64,000 nt of DNA from Candidatus Margulisiibacteriota bacterium (lineage in GTDB: Bacteria > Margulisbacteria > WOR-1 > JAKLHX01 > JBAZKV01): the NCBI GenBank assembly GCA_041650635.1, contig JBAZKV010000006.1:15291-79290 (forward strand), in the 5' to 3' direction. The notes beneath the pieces were generated by a model, which saw only the letters and a program-made list of their open reading frames with translations, was not told the origin of the DNA and ran no database searches. The position numbers and the translations under genes are program-made. This document shows positions 23,854 through 32,288 of this stretch, piece by piece; the stretch's first letter is position 1, and each line of letters starts with the position of its first letter.

Positions 23854-24162
23854 ATGTATGCGATAATCGAGTCCGGCAGCAAACAATACAAGGTTGAACC
23901 CGGCAATATTATAGATGTGGAACTGACAGGCCAGCAAAAGGACGATAAGGCGGTCTTTGACAGGGTCCTTTTGGCTGTTAACGGAAGCGAGATAAAAGTC
24001 GGGACCCCTTATCTTAAAAGCCCCAAAGTCAGCGGCACGGTCCTGGACCTGGTCAAGGACGCAAAGGTGATCAGCTTTAAGTACAAAAGAAAGACCGGTT
24101 ATCACAAGACCAAAGGTCACAGGCAAAAGTATACAAGGATCCGGATAGAAAGCATATCATAG
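23854..24162 (+). CDS. rplU: 50S ribosomal protein L21
   Basis: The 102-aa protein begins MYAIIESGSKQYKVEPG and ends with the RKTGYHKTKGHRQKYTRIRI block that identifies L21. It heads the rplU-rpmA pair. The ATG lies only 9 nt after the -10 box, so the mRNA is probably leaderless and no L21 leader structure can exist here. Confidence 0.98.
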   Translation: MYAIIESGSKQYKVEPGNIIDVELTGQQKDDKAVFDRVLLAVNGSEIKVGTPYLKSPKVSGTVLDLVKDAKVISFKYKRKTGYHKTKGHRQKYTRIRIESIS

Positions 24163-24172
24163 CGGAGGACCC

Positions 24173-24409
24173 ATGGCACATAAAAAAGGCGGCGGGACAT
24201 CTACCAACGGAAGGGACTCGCACGGACAGCGGCTCGGAGTAAAGACTTACGGAGGCCAGCATGTTACCGCGGGCTCTATCATACTAAGGCAGAGGGGCAC
24301 CAAGTTCCTTCCCGGGACCAATGTAGGGATAGGAAAGGACGATACTCTGTTCGCCCTTTCGGACGGAAGGGTAGTGTTCGGCAAGCGAAGCGTAAGCATA
24401 GCCCCGTAA
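24173..24409 (+). CDS. rpmA: 50S ribosomal protein L27
   Basis: The 78-aa protein begins MAHKKGGGTSTNGRDSHGQR, the N-terminus that reaches the peptidyl-transferase centre, and continues GVKTYGGQHVTAGSIILRQR. It has no cleavable N-terminal extension as in Firmicutes. It lies 10 nt after rplU with a GCGGAGGA Shine-Dalgarno. proB follows after 19 nt. Confidence 0.98.
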   Translation: MAHKKGGGTSTNGRDSHGQRLGVKTYGGQHVTAGSIILRQRGTKFLPGTNVGIGKDDTLFALSDGRVVFGKRSVSIAP

Positions 24410-24428
24410 AGGGGGGTAATTCTATACC

Positions 24429-25541
24429 ATGTCTCTTTTTCCCCGTAAGGACCTTTGCAACTCCAATTTGATCGTTATCAAGATAGGAACCAGCTCTATA
24501 ACTGACACTTCCGGCTGTCTTGAAGGCGAAAAATTCAGAAAACTGGCCCAGGAAGTCCACTACATCGTGTCCGGAAGAAAAAAACAGGTGGTGCTGGTGT
24601 CTTCGGGGGCGATCGCTGCCGGGGTGCAGAAGCTGGGCCGCAGCAAAGCGGTGTGTTCTATCCCCGAAAAACAGGCCGCCGCCGCGATAGGCCAGAACCT
24701 GCTGCTTACCCAGTATGAAAAAGCGTTCGGAGCTTTTGGCCTGGCGGTAGGACAGGTGCTTCTGACCAGGGACGCGATGGAGGACCGGGAAAGATATCTT
24801 AATTCAAGGAACACCATTCTTCAGCTGCTCAAGTTCGGCGCCGTTCCCGTTATCAACGAGAACGACACCATGGCAACGGATGAGATCCGGGTAGGCGATA
24901 ACGACAACCTCAGCGCTCTGGTGGCAAGCCTGATAGGGGCGGACCTTTTGATATTGTTAAGCGATGTCGAGGGCTTTTTTATGGATGGAAAACTCCTCTC
25001 TTATGTGGACAAAATAACAAAAGAGATAGGATCTGCGGCAAAAGGCAGCTCTACCCTTCTGGGGACCGGCGGCATGTCCACCAAGCTCGACGCCGCAAAG
25101 ATAGTGCTTAACGCGGGGATCCCCATGGTCATAGCCGACAACAAAAAGGAGGGGGTCATTACCTCTGTGCTTGACGGAAATGAAGAAGGGACCCTTTTTG
25201 TTCCCAAGCTCTCAAGGATGGAGAGCAAAAAAAGATGGATAGCCCACGGCAAAAAACCGGCCGGACAGGTAGTTATTGACGCAGGGGCATGCAAAGCCCT
25301 GCTCGAAGGAGGAAAAAGCCTGCTTGCGGTCGGGATCAAAGAAATAAAAGGCCGTTTTGGCACCGGCGAGGTCATAGGCATACTTGACGGCTCCAAAAAA
25401 GAGATAGGCAGGGGCTTAACAAACTATACAAGCGAGCAGCTGGCAAGGATAAAAGGCCTCAAGACCTCGGAAATAGAAAAGGAAGAGGAAGGCTCCTTGG
25501 GGGAAGAGGTAGTGCACAGGGATAATATGGTGATACTGTGA
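24429..25541 (+). CDS. proB: glutamate 5-kinase
   Basis: It phosphorylates glutamate in proline synthesis. The amino-acid kinase domain shows VIKIGTSSIT, VLVSSGAIAAGVQKLG, INENDTMATDEIRVGDNDNLSA and TGGMSTKLDAAK. A C-terminal PUA domain (about residues 275-350, starting at GQVVIDAGACKALL) is present, as in E. coli ProB. It is 370 aa. It follows rpmA, possibly in the same transcript, with a GGGGGG Shine-Dalgarno. Its stop overlaps the GTG of proA. Confidence 0.96.
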   Translation: MSLFPRKDLCNSNLIVIKIGTSSITDTSGCLEGEKFRKLAQEVHYIVSGRKKQVVLVSSGAIAAGVQKLGRSKAVCSIPEKQAAAAIGQNLLLTQYEKAFGAFGLAVGQVLLTRDAMEDRERYLNSRNTILQLLKFGAVPVINENDTMATDEIRVGDNDNLSALVASLIGADLLILLSDVEGFFMDGKLLSYVDKITKEIGSAAKGSSTLLGTGGMSTKLDAAKIVLNAGIPMVIADNKKEGVITSVLDGNEEGTLFVPKLSRMESKKRWIAHGKKPAGQVVIDAGACKALLEGGKSLLAVGIKEIKGRFGTGEVIGILDGSKKEIGRGLTNYTSEQLARIKGLKTSEIEKEEEGSLGEEVVHRDNMVIL

Positions 25542-26788
25542 GCTCTGAAGCTATAGAAAAAGCCTCCGCGGCAAAGAAAGCCGCGATGGCTCTGTCCGTT
25601 ATGGATACAAAAACAAAAAATGCCGCGCTTTTGGCAGTGGCCTCCTCGCTTTTGTCTTCGAGCAAAGCTCTTCTTGAGGCCAACAAGAAGGATATAGAAG
25701 CCGCAAGAGCAAAAGGCCTTTCAAAAGCTCTTATAGACCGTCTTTCCTTAAGCGAAGCCAGGATAAAAGACATGGCGGAAGGATTAAAAAAGGTAGCGGG
25801 GCTAAAAGACCCCGTGGGAGAGGTCATCTGCAAATGGAAAAGGCCCAACGGGCTCAGGATAAAGAAAGTTCGCGTGCCTCTGGGCGTTATAGCGATCATC
25901 TATGAGGCAAGGCCCAATGTCACCGTTGATGCGGCCGCTCTCTGCCTTAAATCCGGGAATTGCGTGGTGCTGCGCGGAGGCTCTGACGCCGTCAATTCCA
26001 ACATCTTTCTTGCGGGCCTTATTTCAAAGGCCGCCTCCTCCTGCGGGATACCAGATGGCGCTGTTTCCCTGATAAATTCAACGGACAGAAAAGCGGTCGA
26101 AGATCTTTTGTCGCTGCGGCAATATATTGATTGCGCGATCCCAAGAGGAGGCGCCGGACTTATAGACATGGTGGTGGAAAGATCCAGGGTCCCCGTAATT
26201 GAAACAGGTGTCGGCAACTGCCATGCCTATGTTGAAGCAAGTGCCGACCAGAGAATGGCGCGGGAGATCATATTTAATTCAAAAGTCCAACGGCCCTCGG
26301 TCTGTAATGCCATAGAGACCCTTCTTGTTGACGAAAAGATAGCCGCAGGTTTCCTGCCCTCTATAATAAAGCGCCTTAAAGAGGCCGGCGTCCGGATAAA
26401 GGGCTGCAGCAAAACAAGGAGGATAGACCCCTCACTGGAAGAAGCCTCCGAGGAGGACTGGAAGACAGAGTATCTGGACCTGATCCTGGCAGTTAGGGTC
26501 GTTGCCGGGATAGATGAGGCCATAGAGCATATAACTCAATACGGCACCGGCCACAGCGAAACCATCATAACGAGGGACAGAAAAAAAGCCCGTCTGTTCA
26601 CTTCAAAACTTGATTCGGCTGCCGTGTATGTGAACGCTTCCACGCGCTTTACCGACGGCGGAGAGTTCGGCTTTGGAGCTGAGATAGGCATTTCCACGCA
26701 AAAGCTTCATGCCAGGGGCCCCATGGGATTGAACGAGCTGACCAGCTACAAATATGTGATCACAGGTTCGGGACAGGTCAGGAAATGA
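25538..26788 (+). CDS. proA: gamma-glutamyl phosphate reductase
   Basis: It reduces gamma-glutamyl phosphate to the semialdehyde, the step after ProB. Aldehyde-dehydrogenase-fold motifs are VPLGVIAIIYEARPNVTVDA, LRGGSDAVNSN, IPRGGAGLI and the catalytic Cys in QRPSVCNAIETLLV. It is 416 aa, with the usual C-terminal TDGGEFGFGAEIGISTQKLH. GTG start, coupled to proB by a 4-nt overlap, and coupled to nadD by ATGA. Confidence 0.97.
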   Translation: MSSEAIEKASAAKKAAMALSVMDTKTKNAALLAVASSLLSSSKALLEANKKDIEAARAKGLSKALIDRLSLSEARIKDMAEGLKKVAGLKDPVGEVICKWKRPNGLRIKKVRVPLGVIAIIYEARPNVTVDAAALCLKSGNCVVLRGGSDAVNSNIFLAGLISKAASSCGIPDGAVSLINSTDRKAVEDLLSLRQYIDCAIPRGGAGLIDMVVERSRVPVIETGVGNCHAYVEASADQRMAREIIFNSKVQRPSVCNAIETLLVDEKIAAGFLPSIIKRLKEAGVRIKGCSKTRRIDPSLEEASEEDWKTEYLDLILAVRVVAGIDEAIEHITQYGTGHSETIITRDRKKARLFTSKLDSAAVYVNASTRFTDGGEFGFGAEIGISTQKLHARGPMGLNELTSYKYVITGSGQVRK

Positions 26789-27393
26789 AAAAGCTCGGTA
26801 TCCTGGGGGGCACCTTTAACCCTCCCCACAAAGGGCACCTCAGCCTTGCCAAAACCGCCGCAAAAAAAGCCGGACTCGATCTGGTGGTGTTTGTTCCGAC
26901 CGGCCTTCCGCCCCACAAGAGCACTAGGAACCTCGCGTCAAAAAAGCACCGCATGAAAATGGTAAGGCTGGCGGTAAAGAATGGCAGCCGACACTTTAAA
27001 GTGTCGGCTATCGAGATCAACCGAAAGGGCTATTCTTACGCGGTGGATACCTTCTCGAAGCTGAAAAAGAGATACGGGGCAGGGACAAAGCTCTACTACA
27101 TAATGGGCCTTGATTCCATAAATGACATTCTCAACTGGAAAAAACCGCTCGAGCTATTTAAACTGTGCCGCTTTATCGTGGCCACGCGCCCGGGGGCAAA
27201 GATCAAGACTTTCAGAAGGATCATGAAATTCCCTCCCGTTGCGCTTAACAAGGGGAAAATAGAGCTGATAGAACTAAACATGAAGATCTCTTCTTCCGAC
27301 ATCAGGGAAAGGCTCCGAAAACAAAAAGACATCTCAAAATTTGTTCCCGGCGCAGTTAAGGACTATATCACGGAAAATAGGCTATACTTATAA
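26785..27393 (+). CDS. nadD: nicotinate-nucleotide adenylyltransferase
   Basis: It adenylylates nicotinate mononucleotide on the way to NAD. The nucleotidyltransferase motif GGTFNPPHKGHLSLA is at the start and SSDIRERLRKQKD near the C-terminus is the ISSTxIR motif. It is 202 aa. It is coupled to proA and followed 5 nt later by the M16 peptidase. An exact 24-bp palindrome lies in the coding sequence at 26986-27009 without changing the protein length expected there. Confidence 0.95.
   Translation: MKKLGILGGTFNPPHKGHLSLAKTAAKKAGLDLVVFVPTGLPPHKSTRNLASKKHRMKMVRLAVKNGSRHFKVSAIEINRKGYSYAVDTFSKLKKRYGAGTKLYYIMGLDSINDILNWKKPLELFKLCRFIVATRPGAKIKTFRRIMKFPPVALNKGKIELIELNMKISSSDIRERLRKQKDISKFVPGAVKDYITENRLYL
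26986..27009. repeat. perfect 24-bp palindrome inside nadD
   Basis: AGCCGACACTTT is followed directly by its reverse complement. It encodes SRHFKVSA in a region where NadD proteins normally have a similar segment, so no extra residues are added. The CCGACA/TGTCGG core also occurs in the palindrome at 21955-21982. Confidence 0.75.
27383..27388 (+). promoter_or_regulatory. -10 box of the M16 peptidase gene
   Basis: TATACT ends 9 nt before the ATG at 27398, inside the end of nadD. No clear -35 is seen, so the call rests on the recurring spacing in this window. Confidence 0.4.
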
Positions 27394-27397
27394 CAAG

Positions 27398-28660
27398 ATG
27401 CGCCTTCCCAACGCCACAACATCCATACTTGACAACGGCATCACGCTTTTAACGGAAGAGATCCCCTCTTTAAGGTCGGTCAGCATGGGCCTTATGTGCA
27501 GGGTGGGCTCTTCCAGCGAGGCCCTCGAAGAGATGGGCATTTCCCACTTTATTGAGCACCTGACCTTCAAGGGGACGCAAAAAAGGACCGCGGCCATGAT
27601 AGCACAGGAGCTTGACGGAGTAGGCGGAAGGCTTAATGCCTTTACCGGAAAGGAATTCACGGTTTACTACGCCATAGTGCAGGACAAACATATTGATGTG
27701 GCCGCAGATGTTCTGTCAGATATTTTCCTGAATTCAAAATATGAAGCCGCAGATCTTGATGTGGAAAGGCATGTCATCCTTGAAGAGATCAAAATGTACG
27801 AAGATGCCCCTGATGAACAGATCCACGATATCTTTACTTCTTCTATGCTGCCCGGAAACGGCTTTGGCAACACTACCATAGGCACCGAAGACACCGTAAA
27901 GTCCCTTGACAGGGATAAGATACTTGAATTCAGAACAAAATACTATACTCCCCAAAACCTTATCATCTCCATTGCGGGAAATATCAAACCTAAAGAAGCA
28001 CTAAAAATAGTATCGTCCTCTTTTTCCGGGTACAGCGGGAACTTTGAAACCCCGGACCTTGAACCTGCAAGTCCGTCCCCATGCATAAAACTGAAAAAGA
28101 AGAAGACGGAACAGGTCCACCTGATAATCGGCGCCAACGGCGTTTCTCAGACCGACCCGGACCGGTATGCGTTCTCCCTCCTGGACAATGTGTTGGGGGG
28201 CTCCATGAGCTCAAGGCTGTTCCAGGAAATAAGGGAAAAGAGAGGCCTGGCATATTCGGTATTCTCATTTAACCACGGCTTTAAGAACGCGGGGCTGTGC
28301 GGCATTTATGCCGGAACAAGAAAAGAGAACTTTGAAAGAACGGTAGAGCTGATCCTGGACGAGATAAGAAAGTTAAAAAAGGACGGCATAACAAAAGCAG
28401 AATTTGAGCGCTCAAGGGAGTACATAAAAGGATCCCTCGTCTTGTCCCTTGAGGCAAGCAACAGCAGGATGAATTATATGGCAAGATCACACTTTTATTA
28501 TGAACAAGTCCTGACGATAGATGAGGTGCTGAGCCGGATCGATGCAGTTACTCCGGACAAAATAATGGAAATGGCCGCCCGGCATTATGACAACAAACAG
28601 CTTTCGCTGGTTGTGATAGGCGATTTTGACGAATTGCCAATAAAGAAAATAGAGGTATAA
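27398..28660 (+). CDS. M16 family zinc peptidase (processing-peptidase/PqqL-like)
   Basis: The protein has the inverted zinc motif HFIEH near residue 49 with the downstream acidic ligand region ERHVILEEIKMYED, so it should be catalytically active. The second M16 domain (residues about 215-420) contains REKRGLAYSVFSF. At 420 aa it equals the single-chain bacterial homologues of mitochondrial processing peptidase (YmxG type). The ATG at 27398 lies 9 nt after TATACT and has no Shine-Dalgarno. A longer reading from 27341 overlaps nadD and is rejected. Substrate unknown. Confidence 0.93.
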   Translation: MRLPNATTSILDNGITLLTEEIPSLRSVSMGLMCRVGSSSEALEEMGISHFIEHLTFKGTQKRTAAMIAQELDGVGGRLNAFTGKEFTVYYAIVQDKHIDVAADVLSDIFLNSKYEAADLDVERHVILEEIKMYEDAPDEQIHDIFTSSMLPGNGFGNTTIGTEDTVKSLDRDKILEFRTKYYTPQNLIISIAGNIKPKEALKIVSSSFSGYSGNFETPDLEPASPSPCIKLKKKKTEQVHLIIGANGVSQTDPDRYAFSLLDNVLGGSMSSRLFQEIREKRGLAYSVFSFNHGFKNAGLCGIYAGTRKENFERTVELILDEIRKLKKDGITKAEFERSREYIKGSLVLSLEASNSRMNYMARSHFYYEQVLTIDEVLSRIDAVTPDKIMEMAARHYDNKQLSLVVIGDFDELPIKKIEV

Positions 28661-28661
28661 T
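28634..28661 (+). promoter_or_regulatory. dapB promoter (leaderless arrangement)
   Basis: TTGCCA (28634-28639), a 16-nt spacer and a perfect TATAAT (28656-28661) lie in the last codons of the M16 gene, 7 nt before the dapB ATG. No Shine-Dalgarno intervenes. Confidence 0.7.
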
Positions 28662-28668
28662 TAGCAGT

Positions 28669-29346
28669 ATGGAAAGAACAAGGGTGCTCATTAACGGCGC
28701 TAAGGGAAAAATGGGCCGGGAGGTCATAAGGGCTGTCTCAAAAGAAGCCGAGCTTGAACTTGTGGCGCAGGCAGACCTTGGCGACGATCTGGCAGGGACC
28801 ATCAAAAAGTCCAGGCCTGATGTCGTCATTGATTTTACTATCCCAAAGTCGGCCATGGACAACATAAGGACCGCGGCACAGAACAAATGCCATGTGATAG
28901 TGGGAACTACCGGCATCACCGAAAATGACCTTGCCGAGATAAAGGACCTGTGCAGCACCAACAAAGTGAACATCCTGGTGGCCCCCAACTTTGCCGTCGG
29001 GGCCGTCCTCATGATGAAGTACGCCTCCGACGCGGCCAAATATATGCCTAAGGCCGAAATAATAGAACTGCATCACGACCAAAAGCTTGATGCCCCTTCC
29101 GGAACAGCGCTTAAGACCGCGGATATGATGAAAAAGAGCTCCGGCATAAAGGATGTTCCCATCCACAGCGTAAGACTGCCTGGTTTTGTAGCCGACCAGC
29201 AGGTCATCTTTGGCGGCCTGGGACAGACCCTCACTATCAAGCATGAAACCACGGGCAGGGAGTGTTTTATGCCCGGTGTAGTACTTGCCGCAAAAAAGAT
29301 CAAGTTGCTCAAAGGCCTGACCTACGGGCTCGAGAATATATTGTAG
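28669..29346 (+). CDS. dapB: 4-hydroxy-tetrahydrodipicolinate reductase
   Basis: It reduces HTPA to tetrahydrodipicolinate in lysine/diaminopimelate synthesis, so it also supplies peptidoglycan. Motifs are INGAKGKMGREV (NAD(P)-binding), VGTTGITENDL, APNFAVGAVLMM and the catalytic ELHHDQKLDAPSGTAL. At 225 aa it is the shorter DapB class. Its own promoter lies in the end of the upstream gene and implies a leaderless mRNA, so no lysine riboswitch is possible directly upstream. Confidence 0.96.
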   Translation: MERTRVLINGAKGKMGREVIRAVSKEAELELVAQADLGDDLAGTIKKSRPDVVIDFTIPKSAMDNIRTAAQNKCHVIVGTTGITENDLAEIKDLCSTNKVNILVAPNFAVGAVLMMKYASDAAKYMPKAEIIELHHDQKLDAPSGTALKTADMMKKSSGIKDVPIHSVRLPGFVADQQVIFGGLGQTLTIKHETTGRECFMPGVVLAAKKIKLLKGLTYGLENIL

Positions 29347-29449
29347 AGCTTTTTCCTCTACCTAACTTCTACCGCGATCGGGATTATACTGAAATCCCTG
29401 AAATATTGCATCGATATACATCCGTGATCGGTCAAAAAGGAGAATTACT

Positions 29450-30562
29450 ATGGTAGAAAGCGTCGGGGCTACGGTGTTATGTGCATTGGGTGCAAGAGGA
29501 CCGAGATTTCATGAAGGGGACAGGATCGCCACTTTTGATATAGGCGGGGGCACAGTAAGATCGGGGGTTTTTAGGCTGGAAGCTGGCAGAAGGCCTGTTC
29601 TGGAAGAAGCCTTTCGGATAGAGCAAAGATATGCAAATTCTGCCGATCTGATCCGGGACTGCTATGTCTTTGCCGAAGCAACAATGCCGGCGGAGCAGAG
29701 TTCCTGCGTGTTTTCTTTTGCGGGGCCTGTCGACACTGGAAGAGGGACCATTGTTAAGCTCACCAATCATGTCGGGGTCGAGGAAAGGCACATCCCGTTC
29801 GCAAGTTCTGTCAGCGGCCTTTTTAGAGAAAACTGCGGCAGGGGTGTAGAAGTAACTGTCATCAATGACGGCGAATCGGGCGCATATGCCGAATTCAGCC
29901 CTCAGGGAGCCCTGGCACGCCTTAAAGACGGCGACCTGGGCATGGCGCTCATCTGGGGAAACGGCATAGGAGGAAGGCTTTATCAAAAAAGAGGCAACGG
30001 GATCGCCAAGGTCCCGGGAGCTTTTGAGCCGGGGCACTTTTTGATGAGCCGCACCCTATTAAATGCTCTCGGGATGCCGGATATGAGCATACCGGCATCA
30101 TGCGGCTGCCAGGTTACTCCCAATCTTTCTCCGGCCCACTTCGAAAATTATTGCATGGAATCGGTAATTAAAGGGCCTTCTTTGCAGAAACTTATATCTG
30201 AATTTGCAGGCCGTGAACTGAAGCTTGAAGATGTGCCAGCCGCTCTTTCTAAAGGAATTCCGGATGGGCGGGACTTGGGAATTTTGGATGCCTTAGGCAC
30301 AGCAGGCAGGATCCTTGCGCACAGGCTCGAAGCCCTGCAGAGGGGCTATGATGACATGGGAGCTATCTCTTTTGCTCTTATAGGCGGGGTCGGCGTTAAT
30401 CTCGGGCAATGTATCATCCCCAGCATGGACGATTACAGCCATAAAATGGCTTCCAGCTTGCAAAAACCGGCATGGGCACAGACACCTAATTATTACATCG
30501 GAGCTTTTCCGTCGGATCAGACCAATCTCTGGGGAAATATTTTCTATCAATTGGGGCTTTGA
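29450..30562 (+). CDS. ROK-family-like sugar kinase or regulator
   Basis: The actin-like ATPase fold is visible. FDIGGGTVRSGVF is the phosphate-1 loop, SFAGPVDTGRGTIVKLTNH the glucokinase/ROK segment, and VINDGESGAYAEF carries the probable catalytic Asp. GMALIWGNGIGGRLY is the phosphate-2 loop. A ROK-like zinc site is suggested by the spaced Cys of ASCGCQVTPNLSPAHFENYC. At 370 aa it is longer than glucokinases (about 310), with extra N- and C-terminal segments. There is no HTH, so a kinase is more likely than a NagC-type repressor. Sugar unknown. AAAGGAG precedes the ATG. Confidence 0.72.
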   Translation: MVESVGATVLCALGARGPRFHEGDRIATFDIGGGTVRSGVFRLEAGRRPVLEEAFRIEQRYANSADLIRDCYVFAEATMPAEQSSCVFSFAGPVDTGRGTIVKLTNHVGVEERHIPFASSVSGLFRENCGRGVEVTVINDGESGAYAEFSPQGALARLKDGDLGMALIWGNGIGGRLYQKRGNGIAKVPGAFEPGHFLMSRTLLNALGMPDMSIPASCGCQVTPNLSPAHFENYCMESVIKGPSLQKLISEFAGRELKLEDVPAALSKGIPDGRDLGILDALGTAGRILAHRLEALQRGYDDMGAISFALIGGVGVNLGQCIIPSMDDYSHKMASSLQKPAWAQTPNYYIGAFPSDQTNLWGNIFYQLGL

Positions 30563-30936
30563 TCTTGAACAAAAGCCTGAAATCTCTCCACGGAAAGGCC
30601 GATATACATATAGAAGGGGGCAGGCCCGGGAACAAGCCGGTGCCTCGCCTGTTGATCACCGGACCAGATCTGCCCCGCTCTTATTTACAGAGGGGACCAA
30701 TGATAGAAAAAGCTGGAAAAGCAGAAAATATGATGCATAAAATTGCAGCGGACAACATCATGAAGAATAATTGTACAAAAAGGAACTTTTCCGGAAGCGA
30801 CCTTAGGGCCGCTGCCTCGGACCTGCTCAACAATGAACTTAAAGAGCTTGGAACACGGCTTCCCAAAGAAGACCAGGGCCGTCTTTTGGACCTGGCGCTA
30901 ATGGCTTACATCAAAACCGAGATCAAACAGGCTTAA
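30559..30936 (+). CDS. hypothetical protein, about 125 aa, coupled to the ROK-like gene
   Basis: I do not recognise this protein. Its TTG start overlaps the stop of the ROK-like gene (30560-30562), and a second TTG lies two codons later. The N-terminal third is basic and Gly/Pro-rich (GGRPGNKPVPRLL). The C-terminal part is helical (SDLRAAASDLLNNELKELG). There is no signal peptide. It probably functions with the upstream gene, judged from coupling alone. It converges on radA with a 4-nt overlap. Confidence 0.5.
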   Translation: MILNKSLKSLHGKADIHIEGGRPGNKPVPRLLITGPDLPRSYLQRGPMIEKAGKAENMMHKIAADNIMKNNCTKRNFSGSDLRAAASDLLNNELKELGTRLPKEDQGRLLDLALMAYIKTEIKQA

Positions 30937-32288
30937 CCCGCCGACCTGTCTATAGCCTCCCTGATATTTGAGACCCCGGTTATCTCCATGCCTTTTACAG
31001 GCTTGATCTTGTTCAGGCTGATCGCAGGCACAAGGGCTTTTGTAAAACCGGTGGCGGCCGCTTCCGAAAGCCTTTTTTGCAGGTTCGAAATGCTCCTGAT
31101 CTCCCCCGTCAATCCCAGTTCTCCGGCTATAATCATTTTGGGGTCTATCCCTTTGTTCTTTGCGCAGGAGACCACCGCAAGAGCCGCCGGCAGGTCCGCA
31201 GCAGGCTCATCCACATAAAGGCCCGAGGTAACGCTGAGATAGATGTCCTGTTCAAAAAGCCTGATGCCGGCTTTTCGCTCGAGCACCCCTATGATCATTG
31301 AGCACCTGTTGTGGTCCAGTCCCGTTACCACTCTTCTCGGATAGGCAAGTTTGGACTGGCTTACAAGGGCCTGTATCTCTATCATAAGAGGACGGCTTCC
31401 CTCCACCGCACAGGAAACAACGGAACCAGGAGATCCAAGAGAGCCTTCTTCAAGAAGGACCTTTGAAGGATTAACGACCTCCTTAAGCCCTTCCTGCGTC
31501 ATTTCAAAGATCCCTACCTCATTGGTGGAGCCAAAGCGGTTCTTGACCGCCCGCAGTATCCTCAACTGGCGGCTGTTCTCCCCTTCAAAGTAGAGAACAG
31601 TATCAACCATATGTTCAAGGATGCGGGGGCCTGCCACAGAGCCGTCTTTTGTCACCTGCCCTATCAAGAAAACCGGGATGTTAAGGGTTTTTGCTATTTG
31701 GACCAGATAGGAGGCGCAATCCTTGATCTGGGATACCGAGCCGGCGGCGGAAGGGATGTCGCTCCTGCTGACTGTCTGTATGGAATCTATCATGACCAGA
31801 TCGGGTTTAAGCTGAGTTATCTGCTCCTCAATTTCAAAAAGTCCGGTATCGGTATAGATAAAAAGCCCCGGAGCGTTCACGGACAGCCTCTGGGCCCTTA
31901 CTTTGATCTGGTTAAGGGATTCCTCTCCGCTCACATAAAGGACCCTTCCCTTTTTCCCGACGGAAGAAGCCAGCTGCAGCATGAGAGTGGATTTGCCCGT
32001 CCCCGGCTCTCCTGCCACAAGCACGGCAGCCCCCTTTAAGATGCCCCCGCCCAGCACTCTGTCAAACTCCCCTATCCCCGATAAGGTCCTGGGATCTTTT
32101 TGAACATCTATCTTATCGATCGATACCGCTTCTGAACTTTGAGATTTGAATTTTTGGATCTGTTTTGGATTTTGAGTTTCGGATTTTGAACTTTCTTCAA
32201 TATAGCTGTTCCACTCTTCACAGACAGGGCATCTGCCTATCCATGAAGGCGACTGCGCTCCGCAGCTCCGGCAAACAAATGGGCTCAT
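30933..32288 (-). CDS. radA: DNA repair protein RadA/Sms
   Basis: It is a RecA-like branch-migration ATPase in recombination. It shows the N-terminal zinc finger FVCRSCGAQSPSWIGRCPVC (residues 4-23), Walker A GEPGTGKS at 93-100, the RadA-specific KNRFGSTNEVGIF and a C-terminal Lon-like domain (GLYVDEPAADLPAALAV). It is 451 aa. Between the zinc finger and ATPase (about residues 33-52) is a low-complexity Gln/Lys/Ser insert (ETQNPKQIQKFKSQSS). Its start overlaps the stop of clpC by 4 nt, the common clpC-radA order. Confidence 0.96.
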   Translation of the reverse strand: MSPFVCRSCGAQSPSWIGRCPVCEEWNSYIEESSKSETQNPKQIQKFKSQSSEAVSIDKIDVQKDPRTLSGIGEFDRVLGGGILKGAAVLVAGEPGTGKSTLMLQLASSVGKKGRVLYVSGEESLNQIKVRAQRLSVNAPGLFIYTDTGLFEIEEQITQLKPDLVMIDSIQTVSRSDIPSAAGSVSQIKDCASYLVQIAKTLNIPVFLIGQVTKDGSVAGPRILEHMVDTVLYFEGENSRQLRILRAVKNRFGSTNEVGIFEMTQEGLKEVVNPSKVLLEEGSLGSPGSVVSCAVEGSRPLMIEIQALVSQSKLAYPRRVVTGLDHNRCSMIIGVLERKAGIRLFEQDIYLSVTSGLYVDEPAADLPAALAVVSCAKNKGIDPKMIIAGELGLTGEIRSISNLQKRLSEAAATGFTKALVPAISLNKIKPVKGMEITGVSNIREAIDRSAG

